A stretch of 64,000 nt of DNA from Acidobacteriaceae bacterium (lineage in GTDB: Bacteria; Acidobacteriota; Terriglobia; Terriglobales; Acidobacteriaceae): the NCBI GenBank assembly GCA_003139095.1, contig PLHW01000066.1, forward strand, positions 125,285 to 189,284. Direction: 5' to 3'. A program made the translations under genes and the position numbers. Positions 27,035 to 35,851 of the stretch are shown one piece after another. Within the stretch, counting starts at the first letter, position 1. The number at the start of each line of letters is the position of its first letter. The notes beneath the pieces were generated by a model. That model ran no database searches. It had not been told where the DNA came from and saw nothing but the letters and a program-made list of their open reading frames with translations.

Positions 27035-28201
27035 TCAGATGGTGACAATCTCCTTTTGAATTCTACCAGTGACCTCGGCGCTTCCGGGACGGACGAGCAC
27101 GTTTACTTCGGAGCGCACGCCAAACTCGGGGAGGTAAATCCCGGGTTCGATCGAGAAGCAGGAGTTGGGCAGAATGAGGCGTTCGTCGTGGATTTCGAGA
27201 TCGTCCATGTTGGCGCCGTTGGCATGGACTTCGGTGGCGATCGAGTGGCCGGTGCGGTGGATGAAGTAGTCGCCGTACTGAGCGTCATTGATGTGGCCGC
27301 GAACGGCGTGATCGACCTGCCAGCCCGCGATGGGCTGGTGACGAGAGACGGCGTCTTGCACGGTTTTGACGCCGATATCGCGCGCCTCGCTGACAATTTT
27401 GAAAATTTCCCGCTGGTGGTCGGAGGGAGATTTGCCCACGATGCCCACCCAGGTGATGTCGTAGTAGACCGCGCCGGGAGTGTTTTTCTTGGCCCAAATA
27501 TCGAGTAGAACGAAATCGCCTTCGCGGATGGGAACGGGATGATCGGCGCTCGGGTCGTAGTGCGGATTGCCGCTGTTGGCATTGACGGCGACTACCGGGG
27601 GATCGGAGGTGATGCAATTCTCGCGGGCGAACGCGTCGAGAATCCAGCGCTGAATTTCGTGCTCGTGGGTTCCGCCGCTGCGGACGCGGCGCCCGATTTC
27701 CTGGAAAGCCCCGGCGGTGATCGCGTCGATAGAGTCGCGGGCAGCGAAGTGGCTTTTAATTTGATCGTCGGTCCAGGTGGCCTCAAACTGCGCGATGAGA
27801 TCGGCGGCGCTGACGATATTTTTGCCCAGCCCGCGGATGAGGTCCGCAGTGCCCGCGTCGACCATGGAAATTGTAAATACAAAATTGTTGGGCGAGAACT
27901 GCATGGCGATGTCGCGATAGGAGGTCAGCATCCGCTTGAGGCTGTCAAACAGCTCCTGCCATCCGGCGTATTGATGTTTCGCGCCGGGCAGTGTGTCGAG
28001 ATGGCCTGCCTCAATTTTGTGGACCAGTTTGACCGGCTCGCCCTGGGCGGGGATGAGATAGTACCAGCGCCGCGTCACCATGAGGTTTTCGGGCAACCCG
28101 AGGACGCGGTAGGAAATGGGATCGCGGTGATGATGATCGTAGAAAAGCCAGGCGTCGATGTTGCGCTCGCGGAGCGCACGCTGAATGGCAGAGAGGTCCA
28201 T
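27035..28201 (-). CDS. M24 family Xaa-Pro-type peptidase
   Basis: 388 residues. N-terminal creatinase-like domain (DAWLFYDHHHRDPISYRVLG) and a pita-bread catalytic domain with the five metal ligands: Asp in VLLDIWAKK, Asp in YYDITWVG, His in FIHRTGHSIATEVH, Glu in FSIEPGIYL and Glu in VRSEVNVLV. Cleaves peptides with proline in second position; no signal peptide, so cytoplasmic. Probably processes peptides delivered after extracellular DPP IV and POP action. Likely first gene of an operon with the two small membrane proteins. Confidence 0.92.
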   Translation of the reverse strand: MDLSAIQRALRERNIDAWLFYDHHHRDPISYRVLGLPENLMVTRRWYYLIPAQGEPVKLVHKIEAGHLDTLPGAKHQYAGWQELFDSLKRMLTSYRDIAMQFSPNNFVFTISMVDAGTADLIRGLGKNIVSAADLIAQFEATWTDDQIKSHFAARDSIDAITAGAFQEIGRRVRSGGTHEHEIQRWILDAFARENCITSDPPVVAVNANSGNPHYDPSADHPVPIREGDFVLLDIWAKKNTPGAVYYDITWVGIVGKSPSDHQREIFKIVSEARDIGVKTVQDAVSRHQPIAGWQVDHAVRGHINDAQYGDYFIHRTGHSIATEVHANGANMDDLEIHDERLILPNSCFSIEPGIYLPEFGVRSEVNVLVRPGSAEVTGRIQKEIVTI

Positions 28202-28240
28202 GGGTAGAAAGCTATTTTACATGAGCGAGAGAGGCGCGGG

Positions 28241-28693
28241 TTACGAGTCGCCAGCAACCCGGGTCCCGCACCTGATCTGCGATTGGTTCCTGAACGGATT
28301 GAAGGTGCGGACGTCGAGCTGCCTGAAGTCGCGTTCATTTCTGGTGGCGACAATGAGGTGGTGAACGCGGGCGGTGGCGGCGATCATCGCGTCTTCCAGC
28401 AATTCGTGCGGCTTCGTGTCCATGATGCGGGCCCATTCGCGAAAGCAGGGGACATCCATAGGGAGCACTGCATGAACGGCAGTCAACTGGTCCACCCAGC
28501 GCTCGATCTCCTCTGCCTTTGCCGGGTCCTGGTGCCTGGTCTTCTCAATGCCCGCTTGCAATTCACCCAGGGTCACTGCGGATAAGAAGGCGTGCCCCTC
28601 GTCGAGGCCGCTTAGCCATTGCATCACCGCGCCATGCGGACGCGATTTTCGCGTTTCGGAGACGACATTGGTGTCGAGCAGATATTGATTCAC
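28241..28693 (-). CDS. PIN-domain toxin (VapC-like)
   Basis: 150 residues from GTG 28693: VNQYLLDTNVVSETRKS (first acidic residue), TLGELQAGIEK, HELLEDAMIAATA and HHLIVATRNERDF (acidic cluster) give the PIN RNase site. Such toxins cut tRNA or rRNA. The GTG overlaps the antitoxin stop (GTGA), the usual coupling in these modules. An ATG-like frame extends upstream to 28819 but is out of family. The tail RNQSQIRCGTRVAGDS is longer than typical. Confidence 0.9.
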   Translation of the reverse strand: MNQYLLDTNVVSETRKSRPHGAVMQWLSGLDEGHAFLSAVTLGELQAGIEKTRHQDPAKAEEIERWVDQLTAVHAVLPMDVPCFREWARIMDTKPHELLEDAMIAATARVHHLIVATRNERDFRQLDVRTFNPFRNQSQIRCGTRVAGDS

Positions 28694-28947
28694 TCGAACT
28701 CCACCACGGGACGGCGGCGCGGGAGGCGGCGTTCGGGGATCAGGTCGTCGAAGCGAGGTTCCGGGGCGAGCAACCATTCCTTGAGCCCGGGGCGAGCAGA
28801 CTTCTGTAGTCTTTCCCATTCTTCAATGGGCACGAGAACAGCGGTCTTGACGCCGCGACGGGTTACGACCTGCGGACCTTTCTTGAGGGTTGTGTCGAGG
28901 AACTCGCTGAAACGGGCCTTTGCATCTTGAACCTGCCATGAAGCCAT
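28690..28947 (-). CDS. Phd/YefM-type antitoxin
   Basis: 85 residues: MASWQVQDAKARFSEFLDTTLKKGPQVVTRRGVKTAVLVPIEEWERLQK is the Phd fold, with a C-terminal toxin-binding tail rich in Pro/Arg/Leu. ATG 28947 is preferred; an upstream in-frame start would read through the operators. A Phd antitoxin with a PIN toxin is a known mixed combination. Confidence 0.9.
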   Translation of the reverse strand: MASWQVQDAKARFSEFLDTTLKKGPQVVTRRGVKTAVLVPIEEWERLQKSARPGLKEWLLAPEPRFDDLIPERRLPRRRPVVEFE

Positions 28948-28981
28948 CCGCGCACCTCCCCTGCCGTTTTGTCTTATGATA

Positions 28982-29003
28982 TGACTAGTCAGATGACTAG
29001 TCA
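28982..29003. promoter_or_regulatory. Two tandem palindromes, probable toxin-antitoxin operator
   Basis: TGACTAGTCA, a perfect ten-base palindrome, occurs twice 12 bp apart (28982-28991, 28994-29003), 35 bp before the antitoxin start. The spacing places both on one DNA face, fitting cooperative binding of antitoxin dimers and autoregulation. Confidence 0.8.
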
Positions 29004-29051
29004 ATGCAGTAAGGGCCGTCCCAAACGCGCCCTGCCTTATTGTGCGAGATT

Positions 29052-29065
29052 ACCCCCGCGGGGGT
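29052..29065. repeat. GC palindrome ACCCCCGCGGGGGT
   Basis: Perfect 14-base palindrome in the gap between the antitoxin and the proline dehydrogenase gene (29004-29265). No other copy noticed in the window; could be an operator or chance in GC-rich DNA. Confidence 0.3.
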
Positions 29066-29265
29066 GACTGCGGTCACGCGGAAGTCCGGGCTTTTATGGT
29101 AAAAAATACAGTAATGCCGACGAACGTCTCTGGCAGTTTCAATCCGTCAAAATTGAGCGGGCGAGCGGGCGATGCGGAAGCGTGCGCGTCGATCTGGTAT
29201 GTTTGCCTGGAGTTGAGGTCGCCGGCGCGGCGCAGGAACGCGAGCGCCGCCAGGTCGAGGGTACG

Positions 29266-30186
29266 ATGCTGAGGGCTTTGTTTATCGCGCTTTCGGAGAG
29301 CAAGTCGCTGCGCGGGATAGCGGAGCGGTCGAGTTTTGGGCAGCGCACTTCGTCGCGGTTCGTGGCCGGAACGCAGGTTGCCGATGCGGTGCGGGCGGCG
29401 GCGGCGGTCAACCAGTTCGGGGCCGGCGTTTCTATCGACAATCTCGGCGAGAACGTGACCAATGCCGAGGAGGCCAGGGCGAGCGCGCGGCTGTACCACG
29501 ACTTGCTCGACGAGATTGCCAAGGACAAGCTGAATGCGAACATCAGCTTGAAGCTCACGCACATGGGCATCGATGTCGACGAGAAGATGGCGTACGACAT
29601 TGTGCGCAATCTGGTGGCGAAGGCGGCGGCGATGCAGAACTTTGTGCGCGTCGATATGGAGGGATCGCCGTATACGCAGCGCACGCTGGACTTTGTTCAC
29701 GAACTGCATCGCGTGCCCGGGAATGCGGGCTATGTTGGGACCGTGATCCAGTCGTATATGCGGCGCGCCGAAGCGGACGTTGAAAAGCTGCTCACGGATC
29801 GCATCCGGATACGGCTGTGCAAGGGAGCGTACAAGGAGCCGGACGAGGTTGCGTTTCAGAAGAAGCCGGAAGTAGACGCGAATTACGTGAAGCTGATGAA
29901 GATGCTGATGACGAGCGGCGTCTATCACGGGCTCGCCACGCATGACGAGAGGATCATCCTCCAGGCGAAGGCGTTTGCGACCCGCGAGAAGATTGCGCGG
30001 GACGCGTTTGAATTTCAGATGCTGCACGGCATTCGCCGGGACTTGCAGCAATCGCTGGTGAAAGAGGGATGGAAGGTGCGGGTTTATATTCCGTTCGGGA
30101 CGGAATGGTATCCGTACTTTATGCGGCGGCTCGCGGAGCGGCCGGCGAATGTGTTCTTTATTGCGAAGAATTTGTTGCGGAAGTGA
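29266..30186 (+). CDS. Proline dehydrogenase (monofunctional)
   Basis: 306 residues, the usual length of monofunctional PRODH. The TIM-barrel motifs are present: VNQFGAGVSIDNLGENVTNAEEA, LNANISLKLTHMGIDVD, FVRVDMEGSPYTQRTLDF, IRIRLCKGAYKEP, YHGLATHDERII, FEFQMLHGIRRDLQQSLVKEGWKVRVYIPFGTEWYPYFMRRLAERPAN. Oxidises proline to pyrroline-5-carboxylate with FAD. The dehydrogenase for the second step is not in the window. ATG 29266 follows GGTCGAGG. Fits the proline-peptidase content of the window. Confidence 0.94.
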   Translation: MLRALFIALSESKSLRGIAERSSFGQRTSSRFVAGTQVADAVRAAAAVNQFGAGVSIDNLGENVTNAEEARASARLYHDLLDEIAKDKLNANISLKLTHMGIDVDEKMAYDIVRNLVAKAAAMQNFVRVDMEGSPYTQRTLDFVHELHRVPGNAGYVGTVIQSYMRRAEADVEKLLTDRIRIRLCKGAYKEPDEVAFQKKPEVDANYVKLMKMLMTSGVYHGLATHDERIILQAKAFATREKIARDAFEFQMLHGIRRDLQQSLVKEGWKVRVYIPFGTEWYPYFMRRLAERPANVFFIAKNLLRK

Positions 30187-30286
30187 GAAGCGAACCCCTT
30201 CGCCTCAAAAAGTCACTCTTTAGCGCTGAACCCATTGTGCGACGGGGGTGCGCAATATTCTCCCTCACAACATTCTCACTTCGTGC

Positions 30287-30862
30287 TTACTGTGGGGCGC
30301 GGGTGAGTTGGAGATCGGCGAACGGAGTCCACTTTCCGTTTTTGTCTTTTTGTTCCATGCGCCACTCCCACGCGTTTTTTTCGGCGGACCAGAGGAACGT
30401 GGTATGGAAGGGGCCGTCGGGATATTCGAAGACAAATTTAAGGGCATTGCCGTCCCGGACTCCGTACCCGAGCGTTTCCGAAAAACGCGCCCCGTAAACA
30501 TCCATCAGGTGGAGGACATAACGCTCGCTGATGGGGTCGTAGCCGAGAAACCAGATTGCCTCGTACTTGTGTTCATCGGCGGGAGCGGCGGCGCTGGTCT
30601 TTTCGTAGATGCGCAGAAATTGATGGTTGAGGGCCCATTCGGCTTGAAGGTCGTGATGTCCGGCGCGGCCCATGACGGGACCCTCCAACTTCCAGGTGCC
30701 AACCATGTGATCGACCAGGTCGTCGTGCCAACCGGCGGACGTTTGCGCTCGCAGTGGACGAGAAGAGAATGCAAGCAGAATTAGCGCAGCCAGCGATGCG
30801 ACGACAACGGCGCGGAAGCAGGGGCAGGGCGAATATCCGGAGGTTGGGCGCGATGTTCTCAT
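30287..30862 (-). CDS. Secreted DUF1579-like protein
   Basis: 191 residues. N-terminal hydrophobic stretch (AVVVASLAALILLAFSSRPLRAQ) is a signal peptide. The rest (LVDHMVGTWKLEGPVMGRAGHHDLQAEWALNHQFLRIYEKT ... YEAIWFLGYDPISERYVLHLMDVYGARFSETLGYG) has the lipocalin-like pattern of DUF1579 proteins. Ligand unknown. Its coding strand is C-rich, the last gene of the G-rich plus-strand block. Confidence 0.75.
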   Translation of the reverse strand: MRTSRPTSGYSPCPCFRAVVVASLAALILLAFSSRPLRAQTSAGWHDDLVDHMVGTWKLEGPVMGRAGHHDLQAEWALNHQFLRIYEKTSAAAPADEHKYEAIWFLGYDPISERYVLHLMDVYGARFSETLGYGVRDGNALKFVFEYPDGPFHTTFLWSAEKNAWEWRMEQKDKNGKWTPFADLQLTRAPQ

Positions 30863-30984
30863 GCCTCGAATCTACCAAGCCACGGCTGCTGGAGGCGAGT
30901 GCAAGTCGAATTCGCTCTCATCTCGAGTGCTCGAGCGACGGGCCTACCCCTGCGCCATCCATGGAACCAGGAGTACGTCGCTCA

Positions 30985-31012
30985 AAGAAAAAGGGAGCAC
31001 GCCAGTGCTCCC
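30985..31012 (-). terminator. Rho-independent terminator on the minus strand
   Basis: On the minus strand GGGAGCAC-TGGC-GTGCTCCC is followed by TTTTTCTTT, 30 bp after the stop of the gene at 31043. Confidence 0.92.
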
Positions 31013-31042
31013 CCGGCAAAGTCATAACCGCTGAATGTGTAC

Positions 31043-31435
31043 TTACTTCGCCTCCCCCATCGACTGTCCCATGGCCGCCCGCTCCGCGGATCCAATCGCC
31101 AGCGCCGTCTTCTTCCCTCCAAACCGCACCTGCGAAACCGACGGCTCCCCGCTCCCCTGCTGCGTAACAATCGCATCGTCGCTCGCCGCCTTCTCCAAAT
31201 CCACCAGCTTCGCCGTTGTCTTAATTACTTCTTTGCTTCCCCGCATGAAACTTACCTGCACGTCCGGCCCCGCGCCCTGCCACCGCACCGAGTAGTCGCC
31301 CGCCGGAAGTTCTTGCCCGTTCACCTGCACCGCTTCGTCCACGTGAATCGATCCCTTGTTACTCGCATAAGCGCCCGTCGCCACCAGCACCGCCAGCCCG
31401 AGCACCACTGTCTTCGCCAGATTGTTCAGTTTCAT
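31043..31435 (-). CDS. Small secreted protein of unknown function
   Basis: 130 residues from ATG 31435 with signal peptide (LAKTVVLGLAVLVATGAYAS). Mature part: GSIHVDEAVQVNGQELPAGDYSVRWQGAGPDVQVSFMRGSKEVIKTTAKLVDL, a beta-rich pattern seen in many paralogous acidobacterial secreted proteins; no activity known to me. Single gene with its own terminator; AAGGAGCTT ribosome site. Confidence 0.7.
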   Translation of the reverse strand: MKLNNLAKTVVLGLAVLVATGAYASNKGSIHVDEAVQVNGQELPAGDYSVRWQGAGPDVQVSFMRGSKEVIKTTAKLVDLEKAASDDAIVTQQGSGEPSVSQVRFGGKKTALAIGSAERAAMGQSMGEAK

Positions 31436-32157
31436 AAGCTCCTTCTTTCTGTCCGGCTTTCTCCGGACCGCCGGCGGCTGGTTCATCTCGCACAATAGGC
31501 TTGCCTTTTCCCGGCAATGTCCTACAATGCGCCTGTCAGGGTGACGCAATACGACGCGGGTTCACCCCCGCCGTCCGTTGCCGGACTCGATTCGCCAGGG
31601 CCGCCAAACCATGCGCGAATCAAGTCCCGTCACCCTGCAACTGTTTTCAATCGCGAATCTCTTCCACCTCTTATTTTCTTTGATCTCTTATCTCGACGTG
31701 CGTCAGTTTCTAACTTCGGCCCGTAGCGTCGGAATTTCCGCCCACGCCAAAGCCAAGCCCCATCTCTGTCTCACCAGGATACGAAACTGACTTTTCAAAA
31801 GTTCCCACTTTAGCGCACACATGTATTGGACGAGTAGCCGCAACGCGGGTTAGCAGTGAACAAGAGCTTTACCGGCCATTGATCCAATTACTATTGATCC
31901 AATTACTCCAGAAAAGTCTTATTCAATGAACAGAGATCGAGCACAGTTCTCCTGCACAGCTCCACAATGTTTTGTATTCGCGCACAACGCAACATCTTTC
32001 CCGGAGAACGAATCACGCGAGAAGATCTTGCGCCCGCCTGAGTGATTCTGCCGTCACCATCCGCCACCATTCGGCAAATATGTTTTCTGAATCGCCCCAT
32101 CCCCCGCCCGCATCCGTGCTAACTTGGCAAACGCGAAACAACTCGCGCACGCCACCT
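31436..32157. other. Gene-free region of 722 bp with one short tandem repeat
   Basis: No supportable gene on either strand. Contains a perfect 15-bp tandem duplication ATTGATCCAATTACT at 31878-31892 and 31893-31907. The rest shows no hairpin with T-run and no known RNA pattern that I can recognise. Must contain promoters for the secreted protein (minus) and the aminotransferase (plus). Confidence 0.5.
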
Positions 32158-33294
32158 ATGCTCTCCTGCCAGCGTCATCTCTTTGATCTCCCCGGCGAAG
32201 TCGCCTATCTCAACTGCGCCTACATGTCGCCGCTGCTCAAGTCTTCGCTCGCCGCGGGCTCCGCCGCCCTCGCCCAAAAATCGCATCCCTGGAATCTCAT
32301 TCCCGAAAAGTTTTTCACCGGCTCCGAGGAATTCCGCGCCATCGCCGCGCCCCTCCTCGGTTGCACCCCCGATTGCATCGCCATCGTCTCCTCCGCCGGC
32401 TACGGAATCCAAACCGCCGCTCGCAACGTCCCCGTGCGCAAGGGCCAAAGCATCCTCGTCCTCGACGAGCAATTTCCCTCCAACTACCTCCCGTGGCAGC
32501 GCCTCGCCAGTGAAAGCGGCGCGTCTCTCAAAATCGTGCCCTGGCCCGCCGACTACGACTGGACCTCCGCCACGCTCGCCGCGCTCACGCCCGAAGTCGC
32601 CGTCGCCGCGCTCCCTCATGTTCACTGGACCAGCGGCGGCCGTCTCGATCTCGTCCGCATCGGCCAGGCCTGCCGCCATCTCGGCGCCGCGCTCGTCCTC
32701 GATCTCACTCAGTCCCTCGGCGCGCTCCCGTTCAACGTGCATGACGTCCAGCCCGACTTCGCCGCCGCCGCCAGTTACAAGTGGCTTCTCGGCCCCTACT
32801 CGGTCGGCCTTCTCTACGTCGCTCCCAAGTGGCACACCGGCTCGCCGCTCGAGGAAGGCTGGATTCAGCGCGCCAATTCCCGCGACTTTTCCAGCCTCGT
32901 TCTCTACTCCGACGAATACGACGCCGGCGCGCGCCGCTTCGATATGGGCGAGCGCTCCAACTTCGCGCTCCTCCCCGCCGCCGTCGACGCCATGCGCCAG
33001 ATTTTGGACTGGAAAGTTGAGGAAATTTCGGAAACTTCCGGCGCCCTCAATCGCCGCATCGCCGCCGCTGCCGCCGAACTCGGCTTCTCCGTCCCCGCCG
33101 AGCCGCTCCGCGCCCCGCACTATCTCTGCCTGCGCAGACCAACACCCATCTCGCCCGAACTCACCCGCATCCTCGCTCGCGAAAACGTTTTCGTCAGCAT
33201 CCGCGGTGCCTCCGTCCGCGTCACTCCCCACGCCTACAACACAAAAGAAGATTGCGACCGCCTCATCGCCTGCCTAAAGCAATTGGCGATCTAG
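32158..33294 (+). CDS. PLP-dependent class V aminotransferase (cysteine desulfurase/isopenicillin epimerase-like)
   Basis: 378 residues from ATG 32158. Fold type I pattern: VAYLNCAYMSPLLKSS, IVSSAGYGIQTAARN, PHVHWTSGGRLDLVRIG, ALVLDLTQSLGALPFNV and the PLP lysine in AAASYKWLLGPYSVGLLY. C-terminal RGASVRVTPHAYNTKEDCDRLI. No conserved active-site Cys loop of IscS/SufS is obvious, so the substrate is open; the subgroup includes kynureninase-like and epimerase-like enzymes. Stands alone. Confidence 0.87.
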   Translation: MLSCQRHLFDLPGEVAYLNCAYMSPLLKSSLAAGSAALAQKSHPWNLIPEKFFTGSEEFRAIAAPLLGCTPDCIAIVSSAGYGIQTAARNVPVRKGQSILVLDEQFPSNYLPWQRLASESGASLKIVPWPADYDWTSATLAALTPEVAVAALPHVHWTSGGRLDLVRIGQACRHLGAALVLDLTQSLGALPFNVHDVQPDFAAAASYKWLLGPYSVGLLYVAPKWHTGSPLEEGWIQRANSRDFSSLVLYSDEYDAGARRFDMGERSNFALLPAAVDAMRQILDWKVEEISETSGALNRRIAAAAAELGFSVPAEPLRAPHYLCLRRPTPISPELTRILARENVFVSIRGASVRVTPHAYNTKEDCDRLIACLKQLAI

Positions 33295-33440
33295 CCGCAG
33301 GGATAAGCGCTCACGCGCCAAAAAAAAATGAAAAAGCTTGCGAAAGGGAACCAACAGGAAAGAAAAGTATTTGAGTAAAAAATTCTATTTGAGCCAAAAC
33401 TCGGCGGAAAAGCCACAGCCCCACAACCAATAATTTTCTG

Positions 33441-33500
33441 ACCTGAGACCTGAGACCTGAGACCTGAGACCTGAGACCTGAGACCTGAGACCTGAGACCT
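33441..33500. repeat. Perfect heptameric tandem repeat (ACCTGAG x 8.6)
   Basis: Eight identical units ACCTGAG plus ACCT, ending at the stop of the TPR-like gene. The most regular member of the 7-bp class in the window; its perfection suggests recent expansion. Confidence 0.97.
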
Positions 33501-34226
33501 CTACCTCAACTCCGCCAGCTTCCTCTGCGCCAGCGACGACGCCTCCGACGACGGATTCTCTTTCGCAATCTCCTGATAAATTTTCTTCGCCTCGTCCGGC
33601 TTCTGTTCCAACTCGTACACCGACGCTATTTCCATCTGCGCCGCCACTTTGCTCACCAGCTCCGTCGGCTTGTCCATCAGCTGCTTATAAAGCTCAATCG
33701 CCTGCGGATCTTTTTTCTCCTCCCGATACACCGCCGCCAGCGCAAACTTCCCCAGCGACGCCAGTTGCGAGTCCGAAGTCTCCGCCGTCTTCTTCAGATT
33801 CTCTTCCGCCGCCGCGTTGTCGCCCATCTGCGCCGCCGCCACGCCCACAAAATAGCGCGCCATTTTGCCCGAGTGCGTCGATGGATACTGGTCCGCGATC
33901 TCCTGAAACTGTTTCCGCGCCGCCGTCGCCCGCCCCGTCTCCGAGTCGAAACTCAACAACCCCGGTTGTGCTGGTGTTCCCGCCGGACGCAGTTGCGCCT
34001 GCATTGTCCGCACCGCGTCGCTCAACGCCAGGCTCGCCTTGTCGTTCTGCACGTTCATGTAATACCAGCCGCCAAACCCGATCGCCGCAATCGCCACCAG
34101 CGCAATCGCGCCCGCAATCAGTTTGGACTGGTGCTCCTGGCTCCAGTGAACCGTCTTCTCCGCCGCCTCAAATGTCGCCTTGCTGAAGCGATCCTGTTTC
34201 AGTTGATGTCTGGCTTCTGCGCGCAC
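33501..34226 (-). CDS. Membrane-anchored TPR-like protein (YfgM/TPR_21 type)
   Basis: 241 residues. Short cytoplasmic start, one membrane segment (LIAGAIALVAIAAIGFGGWYYMNV), then TPR-like helices (ARKQFQEIADQYPSTHSGKMARYFVGVAAAQMGDNAAAEENLKK, AIELYKQLMDKP, AQMEIASVYELEQKPDEAKKIYQEIAKENPSSEASSLAQRKLAEL). YfgM-like proteins sit in the inner membrane and assist periplasmic or secretory folding; that role here is inference. Confidence 0.8.
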   Translation of the reverse strand: MRAEARHQLKQDRFSKATFEAAEKTVHWSQEHQSKLIAGAIALVAIAAIGFGGWYYMNVQNDKASLALSDAVRTMQAQLRPAGTPAQPGLLSFDSETGRATAARKQFQEIADQYPSTHSGKMARYFVGVAAAQMGDNAAAEENLKKTAETSDSQLASLGKFALAAVYREEKKDPQAIELYKQLMDKPTELVSKVAAQMEIASVYELEQKPDEAKKIYQEIAKENPSSEASSLAQRKLAELR

Positions 34227-34422
34227 ACGCTTCCTTCTTCGCCTATGAGTAGGTTCCCAATCCTATGAGCAGGATGGCAATGCCTCAGTTTATCAGCCAA
34301 CTTTCCCCAGCGCAAAAGCGGTCAGCGTCGGCGCCACGGACTTTGCCCCCCGCGGCCCTCGATTTGCCCCACCCAACTCCCCGCATTCTGTTATTCTCAT
34401 ACGTTTTCCCTTTACTACGCAC

Positions 34423-34788
34423 ATGGAACGCCGGGGCCAAAAATATCATCGCGAGCGCTTAAGCGAAGCTCTCCGCGAGGAGATCGAAACCATCCTCGAG
34501 GGCGAGCTCGCCGATCCCCGCATCGGCCTCGCCACCGTCTCCGACCTCCACATCGCCCCCGACGGCCGCTCCGCCCACGTCCTCGTCTCCGTCCTTGGCG
34601 ACGACGCCGAGGCCGATCGCACCCTCGCCGGCCTCAACGCCGCCAAAAATTTTATTCGCCACGAATTAGTCGAGCGCCTGCGCATCCGCCGCGCGCCCGA
34701 GCTCTTTTTTCGCATCGACCGCTCGCAGCAATTCGAAAGTCGCGTGGACGAGCTCCTGACCCGCGCGAAAAAACGTAGCAAGAAATAA
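34423..34788 (+). CDS. rbfA: Ribosome-binding factor A
   Basis: 121 residues with the RbfA KH-type pattern: ERLSEALREEIETILEGELADPRIGLATVSDLHIAPDGRSAHVLVSVLGDD, then LNAAKNFIRHELVERLRIRRAPELFFRIDRSQQFESRVDELL. Matures the 30S subunit. In many bacteria rbfA follows infB directly, but here infB lies 20 kb away, so the operon is split; nrnA still follows, 89 bp on. Confidence 0.96.
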   Translation: MERRGQKYHRERLSEALREEIETILEGELADPRIGLATVSDLHIAPDGRSAHVLVSVLGDDAEADRTLAGLNAAKNFIRHELVERLRIRRAPELFFRIDRSQQFESRVDELLTRAKKRSKK

Positions 34789-34843
34789 CTGTCAGTTCGC
34801 ACCTATCAGCCGAGGAGGCGCAAGACTCGTTCCAGGCGCCCTA

Positions 34844-34874
34844 ACTGATAACTGAAAACTGATAACTGACAACT
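34844..34874. repeat. Heptameric tandem repeat (ACTGATA)
   Basis: ACTGATA, ACTGAAA, ACTGATA, ACTGACA, ACT, ending three bases before the nrnA start codon, so the nrnA gene has no purine-rich ribosome site; the array occupies that position. Member of the 7-bp class; a related array is at 45476-45503. Confidence 0.85.
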
Positions 34875-34877
34875 CGT

Positions 34878-35837
34878 ATGCTCGACAAAGTTCTACAAGC
34901 CATCCGCGACCGTCACCGCTTCGTCGTGACCTCGCACGCGCGCCCCGACGGCGACGGCATCGGCTCCGCCCTCGCCTGCGGCCAGATCCTGCGCGCCATG
35001 GGCAAAGACGCCGATGTCGTCATCTACGACGGCATCCCCCGCATCTACCAGGAACTCCCCTTCGCCAATCGCGCCCTCCGCGCGCAAGTCGTCCCGCCCA
35101 ACGATGCCGTCATCCTCCTCGAGTGCGACAGCACTCGCCGCGCCCTCCTGGAAGGCCTCGACCAGTGTTTCCTCATCAACATCGACCATCACGTCAGCGG
35201 CCGCAATTTCGCCGACATCAACTGGATTGACTCCAGCGTCATGGCCACCGCCGAACTCGTCTATCGCCTCGCCCGCCTCGCCTGTGTCCCCATCGATCGC
35301 GATATCGCCACCTGTCTCTACACCGCGCTCATGACTGACACCGGCTCTTTCATGTTCGAAGGCACCAACGAGCATACCTTCACCGTCGCGCGCGAACTCG
35401 TCCTCGCCGGCGCCGATCCCGCCCAGTGCGCCCGCCACATTTATTTCGGACACTCCACCTCCAAGATGCGCCTCCTCGGCGCCGCTCTCACCCATCTTCA
35501 TCGCGACGGCCCCCTCGCCTGGATCTGGGTCACGCAGGAGCAAATGGCCCGCTTCGGCGCCCGCGAAGAAGATTGCGAGGGCCTCGTCAACTACGCGCTC
35601 TCCATGGGCGACGTCCAGGTTGCCATCTTCTTTCGCGAGCTCCCCGACGGCCGCTATCGCGTCAGTCTTCGCAGCAAAGGTGAAGTCAACGTCTCCACCG
35701 TAGCCGAGCAGTTCGGCGGCGGCGGCCACAAATGCGCCAGCGGCTTCTCCCTCGACGGCCCCCTGGCCATCGCCGTCTCCAAAGTAGTCGATCGCCTCCG
35801 CCCCCCTACGTCCGTCCAAGACTCTTCCCCGGAATAA
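34878..35837 (+). CDS. nrnA: DHH-family oligoribonuclease / pAp phosphatase
   Basis: 319 residues. DHH motifs: SHARPDGDGIGSALA, LLECDSTRR, NIDHHVSG, YTALMTDTGSFMF, and the DHHA1 glycine motif FGGGGHKCASGF near 287-298. Degrades short RNA and dephosphorylates pAp. Follows rbfA, as in many genomes (usually infB-rbfA-nrnA-truB); truB does not follow here. Confidence 0.94.
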   Translation: MLDKVLQAIRDRHRFVVTSHARPDGDGIGSALACGQILRAMGKDADVVIYDGIPRIYQELPFANRALRAQVVPPNDAVILLECDSTRRALLEGLDQCFLINIDHHVSGRNFADINWIDSSVMATAELVYRLARLACVPIDRDIATCLYTALMTDTGSFMFEGTNEHTFTVARELVLAGADPAQCARHIYFGHSTSKMRLLGAALTHLHRDGPLAWIWVTQEQMARFGAREEDCEGLVNYALSMGDVQVAIFFRELPDGRYRVSLRSKGEVNVSTVAEQFGGGGHKCASGFSLDGPLAIAVSKVVDRLRPPTSVQDSSPE

Positions 35838-35851
35838 AGCATCTTTTTCCC

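Noticed and set aside
33441-33500. Regular array that could be taken for a CRISPR.
   Set aside because: Units of 7 bp without spacers and no cas genes; it is a simple tandem repeat.
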